In this document: piece by piece, positions 18,433 to 28,892 of the stretch | How positions within the stretch are numbered: position 1 is the stretch's first letter | Layout: the number at the start of each line of letters is the position of its first letter | DNA from: CADEFX01 sp050260355 | Lineage (GTDB): Bacteria > Pseudomonadota > Alphaproteobacteria > Rhizobiales > Hyphomicrobiaceae | Assembly: GCA_050260355.1 (NCBI GenBank) | Contig: JBLNBZ010000141.1 | Coordinates: forward strand, 1 to 50,476 | Reading direction: 5' to 3' | DNA: 50,476 nt | Translations under genes and position numbers: made by a program | The notes under the pieces: model-generated | What the model was told of the DNA's origin: nothing | Seen by the model: only the letters and a program-made list of their open reading frames with translations | Databases searched by the model: none

Positions 18433-19620
18433 ATGAGTCTATTCATCGGGACTGCTTTTTCCGATTTATTCGCCGCCTTCGGCACAGGTGTCGGGATCTT
18501 TGTTGGCGGCTTTACCGTCGGCCGCGTCCTCGGAAGCCGGAGGCGCAAGGCCATCATCAGCCAAGCCAAGGGGGAGGCCGCGGCAGCCCAAAGCAAATTT
18601 GACGATTTGAAACAGGTGCTGGATGGCGAAGTGGATCTGTGGCTTCGCGAATCGACGATTGACATCGGACCTATGCTGACGCACCTAGCAAACAGCATCC
18701 CCATCATAACCGTATGTAACTTCAAAGGTGGAGTCGGAAAGACGACGGTCAGCGCCAATTTGGCCGCGTATTTCAACGCAAAGGACAAGAGGGTCCTTCT
18801 GATCGACTTCGATTACCAAGGTTCGTTGACGGACAAGCTTCTGTCCAGCGCTGACCTTGATCATTTGGAGGCCAGCGCTATTCGACTGATCAAAGGGGAG
18901 GGCTCGGCGGAATCCGTCCTCGGGAAATCCGTAAGCCTGCATCCTGCCTTATCGAAGGCAAGGCTGTTTCCTTGTTTCTATGGCTTTCACAAAGAGGAAA
19001 ATCGCATACTTACTCGATGGCTCACAGATCAGAAGCGCAACGAGATAAGGTTTACTCTGCACAGTTACCTGCACAGTAGTGAGTTTCAGAAAAGCTTTGA
19101 CATTGTTATCATCGACGCACCGCCTCGGTTGACTACCGGCACCATCAATGCAGTCTGCGCTAGCACGCATCTGTTGATTCCTACGGTTCTAGACAACATG
19201 TCTACGCAGGCCGCACTTAACACGCTCGGCGCGTTCTATGAGGTCCGAAGGTCCTTCCTGCCCACGCTGCGTATTCTCGGAATCGTTCCGACATTTGTGG
19301 CTCAAGCGGGCAGGCTGAACGAGCGGGAGGCAGACGCGCTCGTAGCCATGCAGGAGCGAATGCCGGAGTATTGGAAAAGCCCGCCTCTTCCCGAGATCTT
19401 CTCGGACTCCTGGGTCTGCCGGCGCGAAGCAATCGCCAAAGTTGCTGGACAAGGCATTGCCTATCTTTCCGATTCCAGCACTAGGGCCATGTTCGAGGCA
19501 CTCGGGGAGAGGGTCGAAAGGGGTATCTTCCTTGCTGACACTACAGGATCTTCACCAGGCATTGATCGCCATTCCCGAATCCAGCCCGCTAAGGAGGACA
19601 GGCTCAGAGTCGTTCAATAG
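18433..19620 (+). CDS. Membrane-anchored ParA/MinD-type ATPase
   Basis: A 395-residue protein. Residues about 8-34 are glycine-rich and hydrophobic (FAAFGTGVGIFVGGFTVG), probably one membrane helix, followed by basic SRRRK. Residues about 45-90 look like a helical linker. The ATPase domain then starts: deviant Walker A F97-K-G-G-V-G-K-T-T with signature K98 and phosphate-loop K103; Walker A' region with D125 and D127 (LIDFDYQG); Walker B with D228 (IVIIDAPPR). This is the ParA fold, not NifH or ArsA. The start at 18433 has GGGGGT upstream. Base composition is visibly less GC-rich than the neighbours, suggesting transfer. The next gene overlaps its 3' end. No parS-like or chromosomal partition context exists, so this is not the housekeeping ParA. 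Confidence 0.85.
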   Translation: MSLFIGTAFSDLFAAFGTGVGIFVGGFTVGRVLGSRRRKAIISQAKGEAAAAQSKFDDLKQVLDGEVDLWLRESTIDIGPMLTHLANSIPIITVCNFKGGVGKTTVSANLAAYFNAKDKRVLLIDFDYQGSLTDKLLSSADLDHLEASAIRLIKGEGSAESVLGKSVSLHPALSKARLFPCFYGFHKEENRILTRWLTDQKRNEIRFTLHSYLHSSEFQKSFDIVIIDAPPRLTTGTINAVCASTHLLIPTVLDNMSTQAALNTLGAFYEVRRSFLPTLRILGIVPTFVAQAGRLNEREADALVAMQERMPEYWKSPPLPEIFSDSWVCRREAIAKVAGQGIAYLSDSSTRAMFEALGERVERGIFLADTTGSSPGIDRHSRIQPAKEDRLRVVQ

Positions 19621-19993
19621 GCTTTTGGCTGTCCTTGAGGCGAACGCTGATCGTCCGATGGACGCGGCCTGCGATGTGCTTGAGCGCTCGTTCAAGAAGC
19701 GCTCCTCACGCGGAGCGAAATCCATCGCGCCGCCAAACGCAACGAATGCGGTGCAGGAATACGTCGCCTTGCTGAGAGAAGCCGCCCACGAGGACGACTT
19801 CGAACGAGCAGTGCAGCACCTCACAGCAGACAAGACGTTGCGGGCGTCGGACGTGAAAGCAATCGCTAACGGCTATAGGGCAACGACATCGAATTTCAGG
19901 AGTAAGTCAGACGCCATTTCCGCCATTAGGAGAACTCGAGCCACAAAGCGAAGAGATATCGCCAAGGCCCGCCAAATCAGAGATCTGTTCTGA
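19532..19993 (+). CDS. Small basic protein overlapping and probably coupled to the ParA-type ATPase
   Basis: A 153-residue product if translation starts at TTG 19532, which has AAAGGGG 8 bases upstream; it overlaps the ATPase gene by 89 bases in another frame. The frame is open back to 19442. An internal ATG near 19658 is an alternative. I recognise no family. By eye it is helical, with an N-terminal region (LQDLHQALIAIPESS), a middle helix (VQEYVALLREAAHEDDFERA) and a strongly basic C-terminus (ISAIRRTRATKRRDIAKARQ) that could contact nucleic acid or the ATPase. Its lower GC content matches the ATPase gene. ParA-type ATPases often have a small partner that stimulates ATP hydrolysis; this is the natural candidate, but that is inference. 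Confidence 0.65.
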   Translation: MLTLQDLHQALIAIPESSPLRRTGSESFNRLLAVLEANADRPMDAACDVLERSFKKRSSRGAKSIAPPNATNAVQEYVALLREAAHEDDFERAVQHLTADKTLRASDVKAIANGYRATTSNFRSKSDAISAIRRTRATKRRDIAKARQIRDLF

Positions 19994-20059
19994 CGCTGGA
20001 TCCCTTTCACGACGGCACTCTGATGGTCTGGCGGCGCCGTCCATTGCAGCCTCGGCGCG

Positions 20060-23182
<3,123 letters not shown>

Positions 23183-23593
23183 GGCTGGTTCCTCAAATCC
23201 CTTAAGGCCACACCTTCAACCAGGTGCAGACTGTGCGCCGCCAGGGCGAAAGAGTTCCGTCTCGTCCGGATGGGCGCCCGGCATCGAGCTCATAGCAATG
23301 CCTCATAACAAGGAGAACCGAGCGAACGCGCGCCTCATGGGACCCCGGCCTGAGCCAGGACGGGCAACAGATAAGGACCCTATCCCCCCTTGTCAACGAA
23401 ACCCGGCCGGCCGCAAACGGCTGCCGCATTCTCGCCACGTGAACAACAGTTAAGTAGCCCCCCTGTTCCTGCCGCGCTAGAACAGCACACTCTGCAATAG
23501 CGGGGCCCGCTCGCCGTTCGCGCGGATTTGCGCACGCCTGTTCCGCCGCAGCGTCATCGTGCGGTGCGCCCTCGTCATTCAAAGGATGCACAC
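23183..23593. other. secA/parvulin divergent intergenic region
   Basis: A 411-base region without a convincing full gene. It holds a probable secA promoter (23368-23396), a secA leader of roughly 180 bases with short open frames, and an inverted repeat CTGTTC-N11-GAACAG at 23463-23485 of unknown meaning. Confidence 0.6.
23368..23396 (-). promoter_or_regulatory. secA: Probable sigma70-type promoter of secA
   Basis: On the minus strand a perfect TTGACA (23396-23391) is followed after 17 bases by TATCTG (23373-23368). Transcription would start near 23361, giving a leader of about 180 bases before the secA ATG at 23182. Confidence 0.5.
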
Positions 23594-24460
23594 TTGAGAC
23601 ATCTTCGCAGACATCTGCACAGCTTCATCCTGATCCTCGGCGCGATCACGCTGCTGGCGCCCTCCATCGCCGTGGCGCAGGAAAAGGTCGTGGCCAAAGT
23701 CAACGGCAAGGCGATCACCGAGGCCGACATGCGGCTGGCCGAGGCGGAGATCGGCAACGATCTCGGCAGCCTGCCACCAGAGACGCGTCGTCGCGTGCTG
23801 CTCGAGTACGTCATCGAGAACCAGCTGTTCGCGGAGGCTGCCGAAGGCGATAAGCTCGGCTCGGGAGCGCAATTCGACGAGCGCATGCAGTACTGGCGTC
23901 GCCGCGCCCTGCGCGACGCCTATTTCGACCGCTCCGTGCGCTCCTCAGTCAGCGTTGCCGACGCGCGCAAGCTGTATGACCAGCAGGTGTCGGGTGCCAG
24001 GCCCGACGAGGAGTTGCGGGCGCGGCATATCCTGGTCGAGAGCGAGGAAAAGGCCAAGGAGATTTACGAGAAGATCGCACATGGCGAGGACTTCGCCCGC
24101 ATGGCGAAGGAATACTCGAAGGACAGCGGCAGCAAAGATGACGGCGGCGACCTCGGCTACTTTTCGCGCGGCCAGATGGTCCCGCAGTTCGAGGAGGCGG
24201 TCTTCAAGCTGCAGAAGGGCGACATCTCGACGCCGATCCAGACACAGTTCGGCTGGCACCTGATCAAGCTCGAGGATCGCCGCGCCCGCACCGCACCACC
24301 GTTCGAGGCAATCAAAGATCGGCTGATCGCGTCGATGGTGCACCGCAAGGCCCAGGAGATCGTCACGGGGCTGCGTGAGAAGGCCAAGCTCGAGTACCTC
24401 GACGAGGAGATCAAGAAGCAGGTCGACAGCGAAAAGCAAATCAAGCCCGCGCCACGGTGA
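23594..24460 (+). CDS. Exported parvulin-type peptidyl-prolyl cis-trans isomerase
   Basis: A 288-residue SurA/PrsA-like periplasmic foldase. The TTG at 23594 has AAAGGA 7 bases upstream and gives a clean signal peptide: basic RHLRRH, hydrophobic FILILGAITLLAPSIAV, then probable cleavage after AVA. Another TTG lies in frame at 23528 but spoils the signal. The parvulin domain spans about residues 145-240, beginning LRARHILVESEEKA and containing DGGDLGYFSRGQMVPQFEEA. It isomerises prolyl bonds in exported proteins. In relatives argJ often follows; here an amine-oxidase-type gene converges instead. Confidence 0.92.
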   Translation: MRHLRRHLHSFILILGAITLLAPSIAVAQEKVVAKVNGKAITEADMRLAEAEIGNDLGSLPPETRRRVLLEYVIENQLFAEAAEGDKLGSGAQFDERMQYWRRRALRDAYFDRSVRSSVSVADARKLYDQQVSGARPDEELRARHILVESEEKAKEIYEKIAHGEDFARMAKEYSKDSGSKDDGGDLGYFSRGQMVPQFEEAVFKLQKGDISTPIQTQFGWHLIKLEDRRARTAPPFEAIKDRLIASMVHRKAQEIVTGLREKAKLEYLDEEIKKQVDSEKQIKPAPR

Positions 24461-24502
24461 TTCCGCTTTCCCGCGTGTGCGGCGAAGGCGCCACTTGTTT
24501 CG

Positions 24503-25804
24503 CTAGACCTCCCGCCAGTCCAGGTAGCGGTAGTAGCCCAGCATGATGGGTGGGGCGAAGCGGCGTATGAACCCTTGCAGCGGCAGGGGGTCCGGCTCGC
24601 TGAGGGGTAATCCGAGCTCATCGACCGGCATTCCCTGCACGGCTTTCGCCAGGTCGCGGCCCAGGGCGACCGACAGCCCGACACCGCGGCCGTTGCAGCC
24701 GGCCCAGACAAAGCCGTTGGGCCCGAGGCGGTGCACGCGCGGGAAGTAGTCGCGCGTCATACCGATGTAGCCGTTCCATTGATGCTCGAGCTTGACCGGC
24801 CCGATCTGCGGGAACAGCCGCTCCAGGCGCTCGATCACCCGCTGCTTGATACGAGAGTGCTTGTTGTAGGGCAGCATGACGGTGCCGCCGCTGACGAGGC
24901 GATTGCGCGCATCGTAGCGCGCCGCATAAATCTCTCGATGCGTGTCGGAGACGGCCTGCCTGCCCGGGATAATCGTTTTGCGCACGTTGTCGGACAACGG
25001 CTGCGTCGATGTCTGCCAGGAGAAGACCGGTACGACCTCGCGTGCGATCGAAGGTGCCAGGGCGCGCGAGAACTCACCCGTGTAGGCATTGGTGGCCAGC
25101 ACCAGGGCGCGCGACTTGATTGAGCCCTTGGGCGTCGTCGCCAACCAGTGGGTTCCGTCGTGCCTGATCTCGGAGACCGGCGAGCGCGAATAGATGCGCC
25201 CGCCTCGGCCCAGCACGCTGCGGGCGAGGCCGCGCGACAAGGCCAGCGGATTGACGTGGCCGCCGGTACGGTTCCAGAAGCCGCCGAACCAGGCATCGGA
25301 ACCGATCATGCTGCACACTTGGTCGCGCGTCAGTAGCTCCACCGGCGCGCCGTACTTGGACCATTGCTTGACGCGGCGCTCAGCGATTTTGATTCGGCCC
25401 GGCGAGTGCACGGGCTGGATCCATCCGGTCTGCTCGGCCTCAGCCTCGATCCGCTCGGACCGGACGACGTCGAACAGGATCGACGCGCAATCGCGGATGA
25501 GATGCACGAAGCGCTCGCCGGCCGCGCCGTGCTTCTTGACGATATCGTCCGGATCGGGACGCGACAGCGTCGGAATCACCTGCCCGTTGTTGCGGCCCGA
25601 TGCGCCCCAGCCTGGCTCGGCCGCTTCCACGACGGCGACATCGACGCCGTCACGGCGCAGGTGAAGTGCCGTCGACAGCCCCGTGAAGCCTGCGCCGATG
25701 ACAAGAACGTCGGCCTTGATGGCTCCCTGGACCTCATCGAGCTTGGGACCCGCCGGTGTAACCGCGGCCCAGAGGGAGGGAGGCCATGCAGGCGTGGTGG
25801 ACAT
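24503..25804 (-). CDS. FAD-dependent oxidoreductase of the DAO family (PuuB-like)
   Basis: A 433-residue glycine/D-amino-acid-oxidase-fold enzyme. VLVIGAGFTGLSTALHLRRDGVDVAVVEA is the FAD-binding beta-alpha-beta unit, and ASGRNNGQVIPT after it is typical of gamma-glutamylputrescine oxidoreductase-like proteins. HQWNGYIGMTRDYFPRVHRLG and AGCNGRGVGLSVALGRDLA form the C-terminal FAD contacts. It would oxidise an amine or N-substituted amino acid with release of an aldehyde or keto acid. It is monocistronic, so the substrate is not indicated by partners. Confidence 0.85.
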   Translation of the reverse strand: MSTTPAWPPSLWAAVTPAGPKLDEVQGAIKADVLVIGAGFTGLSTALHLRRDGVDVAVVEAAEPGWGASGRNNGQVIPTLSRPDPDDIVKKHGAAGERFVHLIRDCASILFDVVRSERIEAEAEQTGWIQPVHSPGRIKIAERRVKQWSKYGAPVELLTRDQVCSMIGSDAWFGGFWNRTGGHVNPLALSRGLARSVLGRGGRIYSRSPVSEIRHDGTHWLATTPKGSIKSRALVLATNAYTGEFSRALAPSIAREVVPVFSWQTSTQPLSDNVRKTIIPGRQAVSDTHREIYAARYDARNRLVSGGTVMLPYNKHSRIKQRVIERLERLFPQIGPVKLEHQWNGYIGMTRDYFPRVHRLGPNGFVWAGCNGRGVGLSVALGRDLAKAVQGMPVDELGLPLSEPDPLPLQGFIRRFAPPIMLGYYRYLDWREV

Positions 25805-26109
25805 GGGAAAACCTGGTCTGTGGCAGGACGGTTATCCAAGCCTGTCCGCGCGGGGTCCGCAAGCCGCCTTACGGCAAGGCGGATCCGCGGTAATGAATGG
25901 AACGCGATACGAGAGGCTCGGATTTGGCTGATTGCATCGCGGCGTGATGCGAACGCACTTCAACTTCGTTGGGGCGCGGCGCCGACGTTGTTGGCGGGGC
26001 GGGGTGACGCGACGCGCATAACGCCTGTATTCTCCCCACCCCTAACACCTCCTTGCGCTGGGCGCGGGGAATGCGCGGCCGGCGCTAAGCGGCGCAAGAG
26101 GAGAGGCAC
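25805..26109. other. Intergenic region between the DAO-family gene and the VOC gene
   Basis: A 305-base divergent region with no convincing gene. It contains a hairpin CCGCCTT-ACGGC-AAGGCGG at 25864-25882, about 60 bases upstream of the leftward oxidoreductase, with no following T-run. A good ribosome site (AAGAGGAGAGG) precedes the VOC start. Confidence 0.5.
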
Positions 26110-26970
26110 ATGGCGTTGAAATCGATCATCGGACTCGACCACGTCGTCATTCTCGTCCGCAATCTCAATGACGGCGCCGAGACATGGCGCAAGCTCGGCT
26201 TCACGGTTGCACCCCGCGGCATGCACACAGCCGTCATGGGGACCGCCAATCACACGATCATGCTGGGCGAGGACTACATCGAGCTGATCGGCGTGGTGGC
26301 CGAGACCGAGCGCAACCTGCAAAGCCGGGAGTTCCTGGCGTCGCGCGGTGAAGGCATCGAGCGCGCCGCCTTCACGACCACGAGCGCTGCCGACGGCGTC
26401 GCGGAGATCAAGGCGCGCGGCCTTGCAGGCACGGGGCCGTTCGACTTCGGCCGTCCGGTGGACCTTCCGGATGGGCGCAAAACCGAAGCCCGATTCCGAA
26501 CATTTCTTTGGCCGGTGGGCGAGCGGCCCGGGGGCCTACGCATCTTCGCATGCGAGCACCTGACCCGGGACGCTGTCTGGATTCCCGAGCTGACCAAGCA
26601 CGCCAACACGGCAACGCGGATCGACCGTGTCGAGCTGCTGGCCAAAGACCCGCGGGCCGGGGCCGAGCACATGGCGCGGCTGATCGACCAGCCGGTCGAG
26701 CCAGAAGCCGATGGGGCATTCCGCGTTGCCACGGGTAGAGGCCGCGGCGCCTTCGTGTTCCTCGACCGGCCGACCTTGCAGAAGCGGCATCCCGGCGTCG
26801 CGCTCGACAGCTTGCCCGAGGAAGGCGCCGTGGCGCTGGTCCTGGGCGTGGCCAGGGCCGAGGCGGCTGCCGACGCAATCGGTGGACGCGGCGTCATGAC
26901 CGGCCCCGGCGTGCTCGATGTCCCGCCGAAGTTCGCGAACGGCTTGATCCTCGAGCTCGTCGAAGCGTGA
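26110..26970 (+). CDS. VOC-superfamily protein with glyoxalase-like domain
   Basis: A 286-residue protein. The first half starts GLDHVVILVRNLNDGAETWRKLGF, the beta-alpha-beta-beta-beta unit of the glyoxalase-like (Glyoxalase_3) family, with a possible metal ligand H in LDHVV and E in YIELIG. The second half repeats the fold around RIDRVELLAKDP. Known relatives are diverse and mostly uncharacterised, so no reaction is claimed. It has a strong AGGAGAGG ribosome site and stands alone, converging with ridA. Confidence 0.8.
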   Translation: MALKSIIGLDHVVILVRNLNDGAETWRKLGFTVAPRGMHTAVMGTANHTIMLGEDYIELIGVVAETERNLQSREFLASRGEGIERAAFTTTSAADGVAEIKARGLAGTGPFDFGRPVDLPDGRKTEARFRTFLWPVGERPGGLRIFACEHLTRDAVWIPELTKHANTATRIDRVELLAKDPRAGAEHMARLIDQPVEPEADGAFRVATGRGRGAFVFLDRPTLQKRHPGVALDSLPEEGAVALVLGVARAEAAADAIGGRGVMTGPGVLDVPPKFANGLILELVEA

Positions 26971-26974
26971 TCGA

Positions 26975-26999
26975 GCGGAGGCCGCACGCCGCTTCCGCC
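26975..26999. other. Imperfect hairpin between convergent VOC and ridA genes
   Basis: GCGGA and TCCGC arms with an inner GGC/GCC pair form a bulged stem between the two convergent stops. It has no T-run on either side, so it is only a possible bidirectional stop. Confidence 0.25.
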
Positions 27000-27006
27000 C
27001 GGTACA

Positions 27007-27465
27007 TCAATCGACGATCTTCATGATCGCCTCGATCTCGACCGGGATGTTGGCCGGCAGAGAGCCCATGCCGACGGCGGAGCGGGCGTGCCGGCCGCGC
27101 TCCCCGAGCACGGCCACGAACAGATCGGAGCAGCCGTTCATCACCTTCGGCTGATCGCCGAATCCGGGCACGGCATTGACCATTCCCAGCACCTTCAAAA
27201 CCTCGACTTTGCCGAGATCACCGGCGGCCATCTTGGCCACGGCCAGCAGGGTGAGACCGACCTGCCGCGCGTATTCGTAGGCCTGCTCGACCGTCACGTC
27301 CTCACCGACTCGGCCGGGAATCGAGCTGCCATCGGGCCGGCGCGGGCCTTGCCCGGCCAGATAGATGGTGCGGCCATCGAGCTTGAACGGAACGTAGTTG
27401 CCCATCGGCGTCGGCGGCTTGGGCAGCACCAGGCCCATCGAGGCGAGCTTTTCCTCCGGCGTCAT
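27007..27465 (-). CDS. RidA-family (YjgF/YER057c/UK114) protein
   Basis: A 152-residue member of the RidA superfamily, longer at its N-terminus than RidA itself, as in the YjgH-like branches. Features include YLAGQGPRRPDG near residue 35 and VLGMVNAVPGF and VGMGSLPANIPVEIEAIM near the C-terminus. The arginine that binds the carboxylate in true RidA is not evident at the usual place, so deaminase activity on imines is uncertain. Its ATG overlaps the upstream metallohydrolase TGA (ATGA, 27462-27465), showing translational coupling. Confidence 0.85.
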   Translation of the reverse strand: MTPEEKLASMGLVLPKPPTPMGNYVPFKLDGRTIYLAGQGPRRPDGSSIPGRVGEDVTVEQAYEYARQVGLTLLAVAKMAAGDLGKVEVLKVLGMVNAVPGFGDQPKVMNGCSDLFVAVLGERGRHARSAVGMGSLPANIPVEIEAIMKIVD

Positions 27466-28670
27466 TTCGCTGTCTCCTTGGCCTTGGCGCTGCTCCTACC
27501 GCCGACCGGCGCAAACCTGCTCGAGCGCTTGGGGTGCCACCATTTGCCTGCAACCACCGTTCCTTCGGCGATGATCTTCTTGTCCCCCGTCATGTGCTCG
27601 CCGGTAACGTCCTCATAGTCGAACTTGCCCTCTTTGATGCTGAGGATCGTGGCATCGCCCACCGAGCCGGGCTTGAGACTGCCGAGCTCGGGGCGCTTGA
27701 GCGCGAACGCCGCATTGACGGTGGAGGCGCGGATCACGTCCACCAGCGGCATGCCGAGCACCAGGAACTTCGACATGGTCGTGACCTGATCGAACGCCGG
27801 CCCGTCGATGCACAGCACATGCACATCCGACGAGATGGTGTCGGGATAGAAGCCGTTGGCGAGCATGGCCCGCGTGGTCTTGAACGAGAACGAGCCCTTG
27901 CCGTGGCCGATGTCGAACAGCACGCCGCGCTTCCTGGCCTCCAGCACCGCCGGCTTCACCGTGCCCTGCACGGTGCATGGTGCATTCGGAAACGGGCGGA
28001 ATGCGTGTGTTAGCACGTCGCCCGGACGCAGCATGCCGATGACTTCCTCGTAGGAGGGCGGCGGATGATCGATATGGCACATCACCGGCATGCCGGCTTC
28101 CTCGGCAGCCTGGATGGCGATGTTGAGGGGAGCCGCCCCCTGCTCGCCCGAGGCATGCTTGCCCACGCGCACCTTGATGCCGACGATCACGTCGCGATTG
28201 GCGTCCGCAACGGCGACAGCTTCGGCCGGCGCCATCAGCCGCATGTCCTCGCTCTCGCCAACCATCACGGTCTTGGAGAATCCCCAGATGCCGGCGAACG
28301 ACACGTGCAGGTAGGCAAGGATGCGCACGTCCGAGCGCTCGATGACATGCTTCCTGAACCCCGCGAAATTGCCCGGACCCGCGCTACCGGTGTCGACCGA
28401 CGTCGTAACGCCGGACTTGCGGCAGAATTCCTCGGCATCGATGCCGAGGGATGTGCCGCCCCAATAGACGTGCGTGTGCAGATCAATGAGACCGGGGCTG
28501 ACGATGGTGCCGGAAACGTCGCGCACCTCTGTGGCCGGCGACGGCTTCAGATTGGGTCCCACGGCGGCGACCTTGCCGTCCGAGAACGCAACATCGCTGA
28601 TGCCGTCGAGGTTCTGGGAGGGATCGATGACCCGCCCGCCTTTCAAGATCAGATCGTACCCGGCCATCAT
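27462..28670 (-). CDS. Amidohydrolase/deacetylase-family metallohydrolase (dihydroorotase-like)
   Basis: A 402-residue amidohydrolase-superfamily enzyme. Metal ligands include the HxH of DLHTHVYWGG (about residues 64-72), a probable bridging lysine in VGIKVRVG, histidines in MCHIDHPP and IGHGKGS, and an aspartate in SSDVHVLC. This set matches the 'amidohydrolase/deacetylase' group annotated near dihydroorotases, some of which deacetylate N-acetylated amino acids or hydrolyse cyclic amides. A second ATG three bases inside is equally possible. It is coupled to the RidA-family gene and divergent from the ThDP enzyme. Confidence 0.85.
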   Translation of the reverse strand: MMAGYDLILKGGRVIDPSQNLDGISDVAFSDGKVAAVGPNLKPSPATEVRDVSGTIVSPGLIDLHTHVYWGGTSLGIDAEEFCRKSGVTTSVDTGSAGPGNFAGFRKHVIERSDVRILAYLHVSFAGIWGFSKTVMVGESEDMRLMAPAEAVAVADANRDVIVGIKVRVGKHASGEQGAAPLNIAIQAAEEAGMPVMCHIDHPPPSYEEVIGMLRPGDVLTHAFRPFPNAPCTVQGTVKPAVLEARKRGVLFDIGHGKGSFSFKTTRAMLANGFYPDTISSDVHVLCIDGPAFDQVTTMSKFLVLGMPLVDVIRASTVNAAFALKRPELGSLKPGSVGDATILSIKEGKFDYEDVTGEHMTGDKKIIAEGTVVAGKWWHPKRSSRFAPVGGRSSAKAKETAK

Positions 28671-28892
28671 TGTCCCCGTGCTCTATCGCGGCGTCGCCAA
28701 CCGACCGTACGCAAATCTCGGTTCATCCTCGCAGGCTGCCGCGCCGGGACGCGGAGCGCAAGGGCATGTTGCGCCGGGCGTCAGCATGGCTGTCGTGCAA
28801 CCGAGGTCTTCCTTGGACGTGAGCGACAGACTAGGCTCGCGACACAAAAGCTACCAGCCACGCCATTACGAATACGACCCGGAGGAGACGTA

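Noticed and set aside
18433..19620. Housekeeping chromosome-partition ParA
   Set aside because: No parB, gid or parS context, an extra membrane anchor and atypical base composition.
23463..23485. CTGTTC-N11-GAACAG as a LexA/SOS box
   Set aside because: The alphaproteobacterial LexA site is a direct repeat GTTC-N7-GTTC; this inverted arrangement and spacing do not fit.
23202..23591. A 129-codon frame just upstream of secA as a full gene
   Set aside because: It overlaps the parvulin start and the secA promoter, has no recognisable domain or signal peptide; only its last part is considered as a possible leader frame.
26975..26999. A strong terminator between the VOC and ridA genes
   Set aside because: The stem is bulged and has no T-run, so it was kept only as a low-confidence hairpin.
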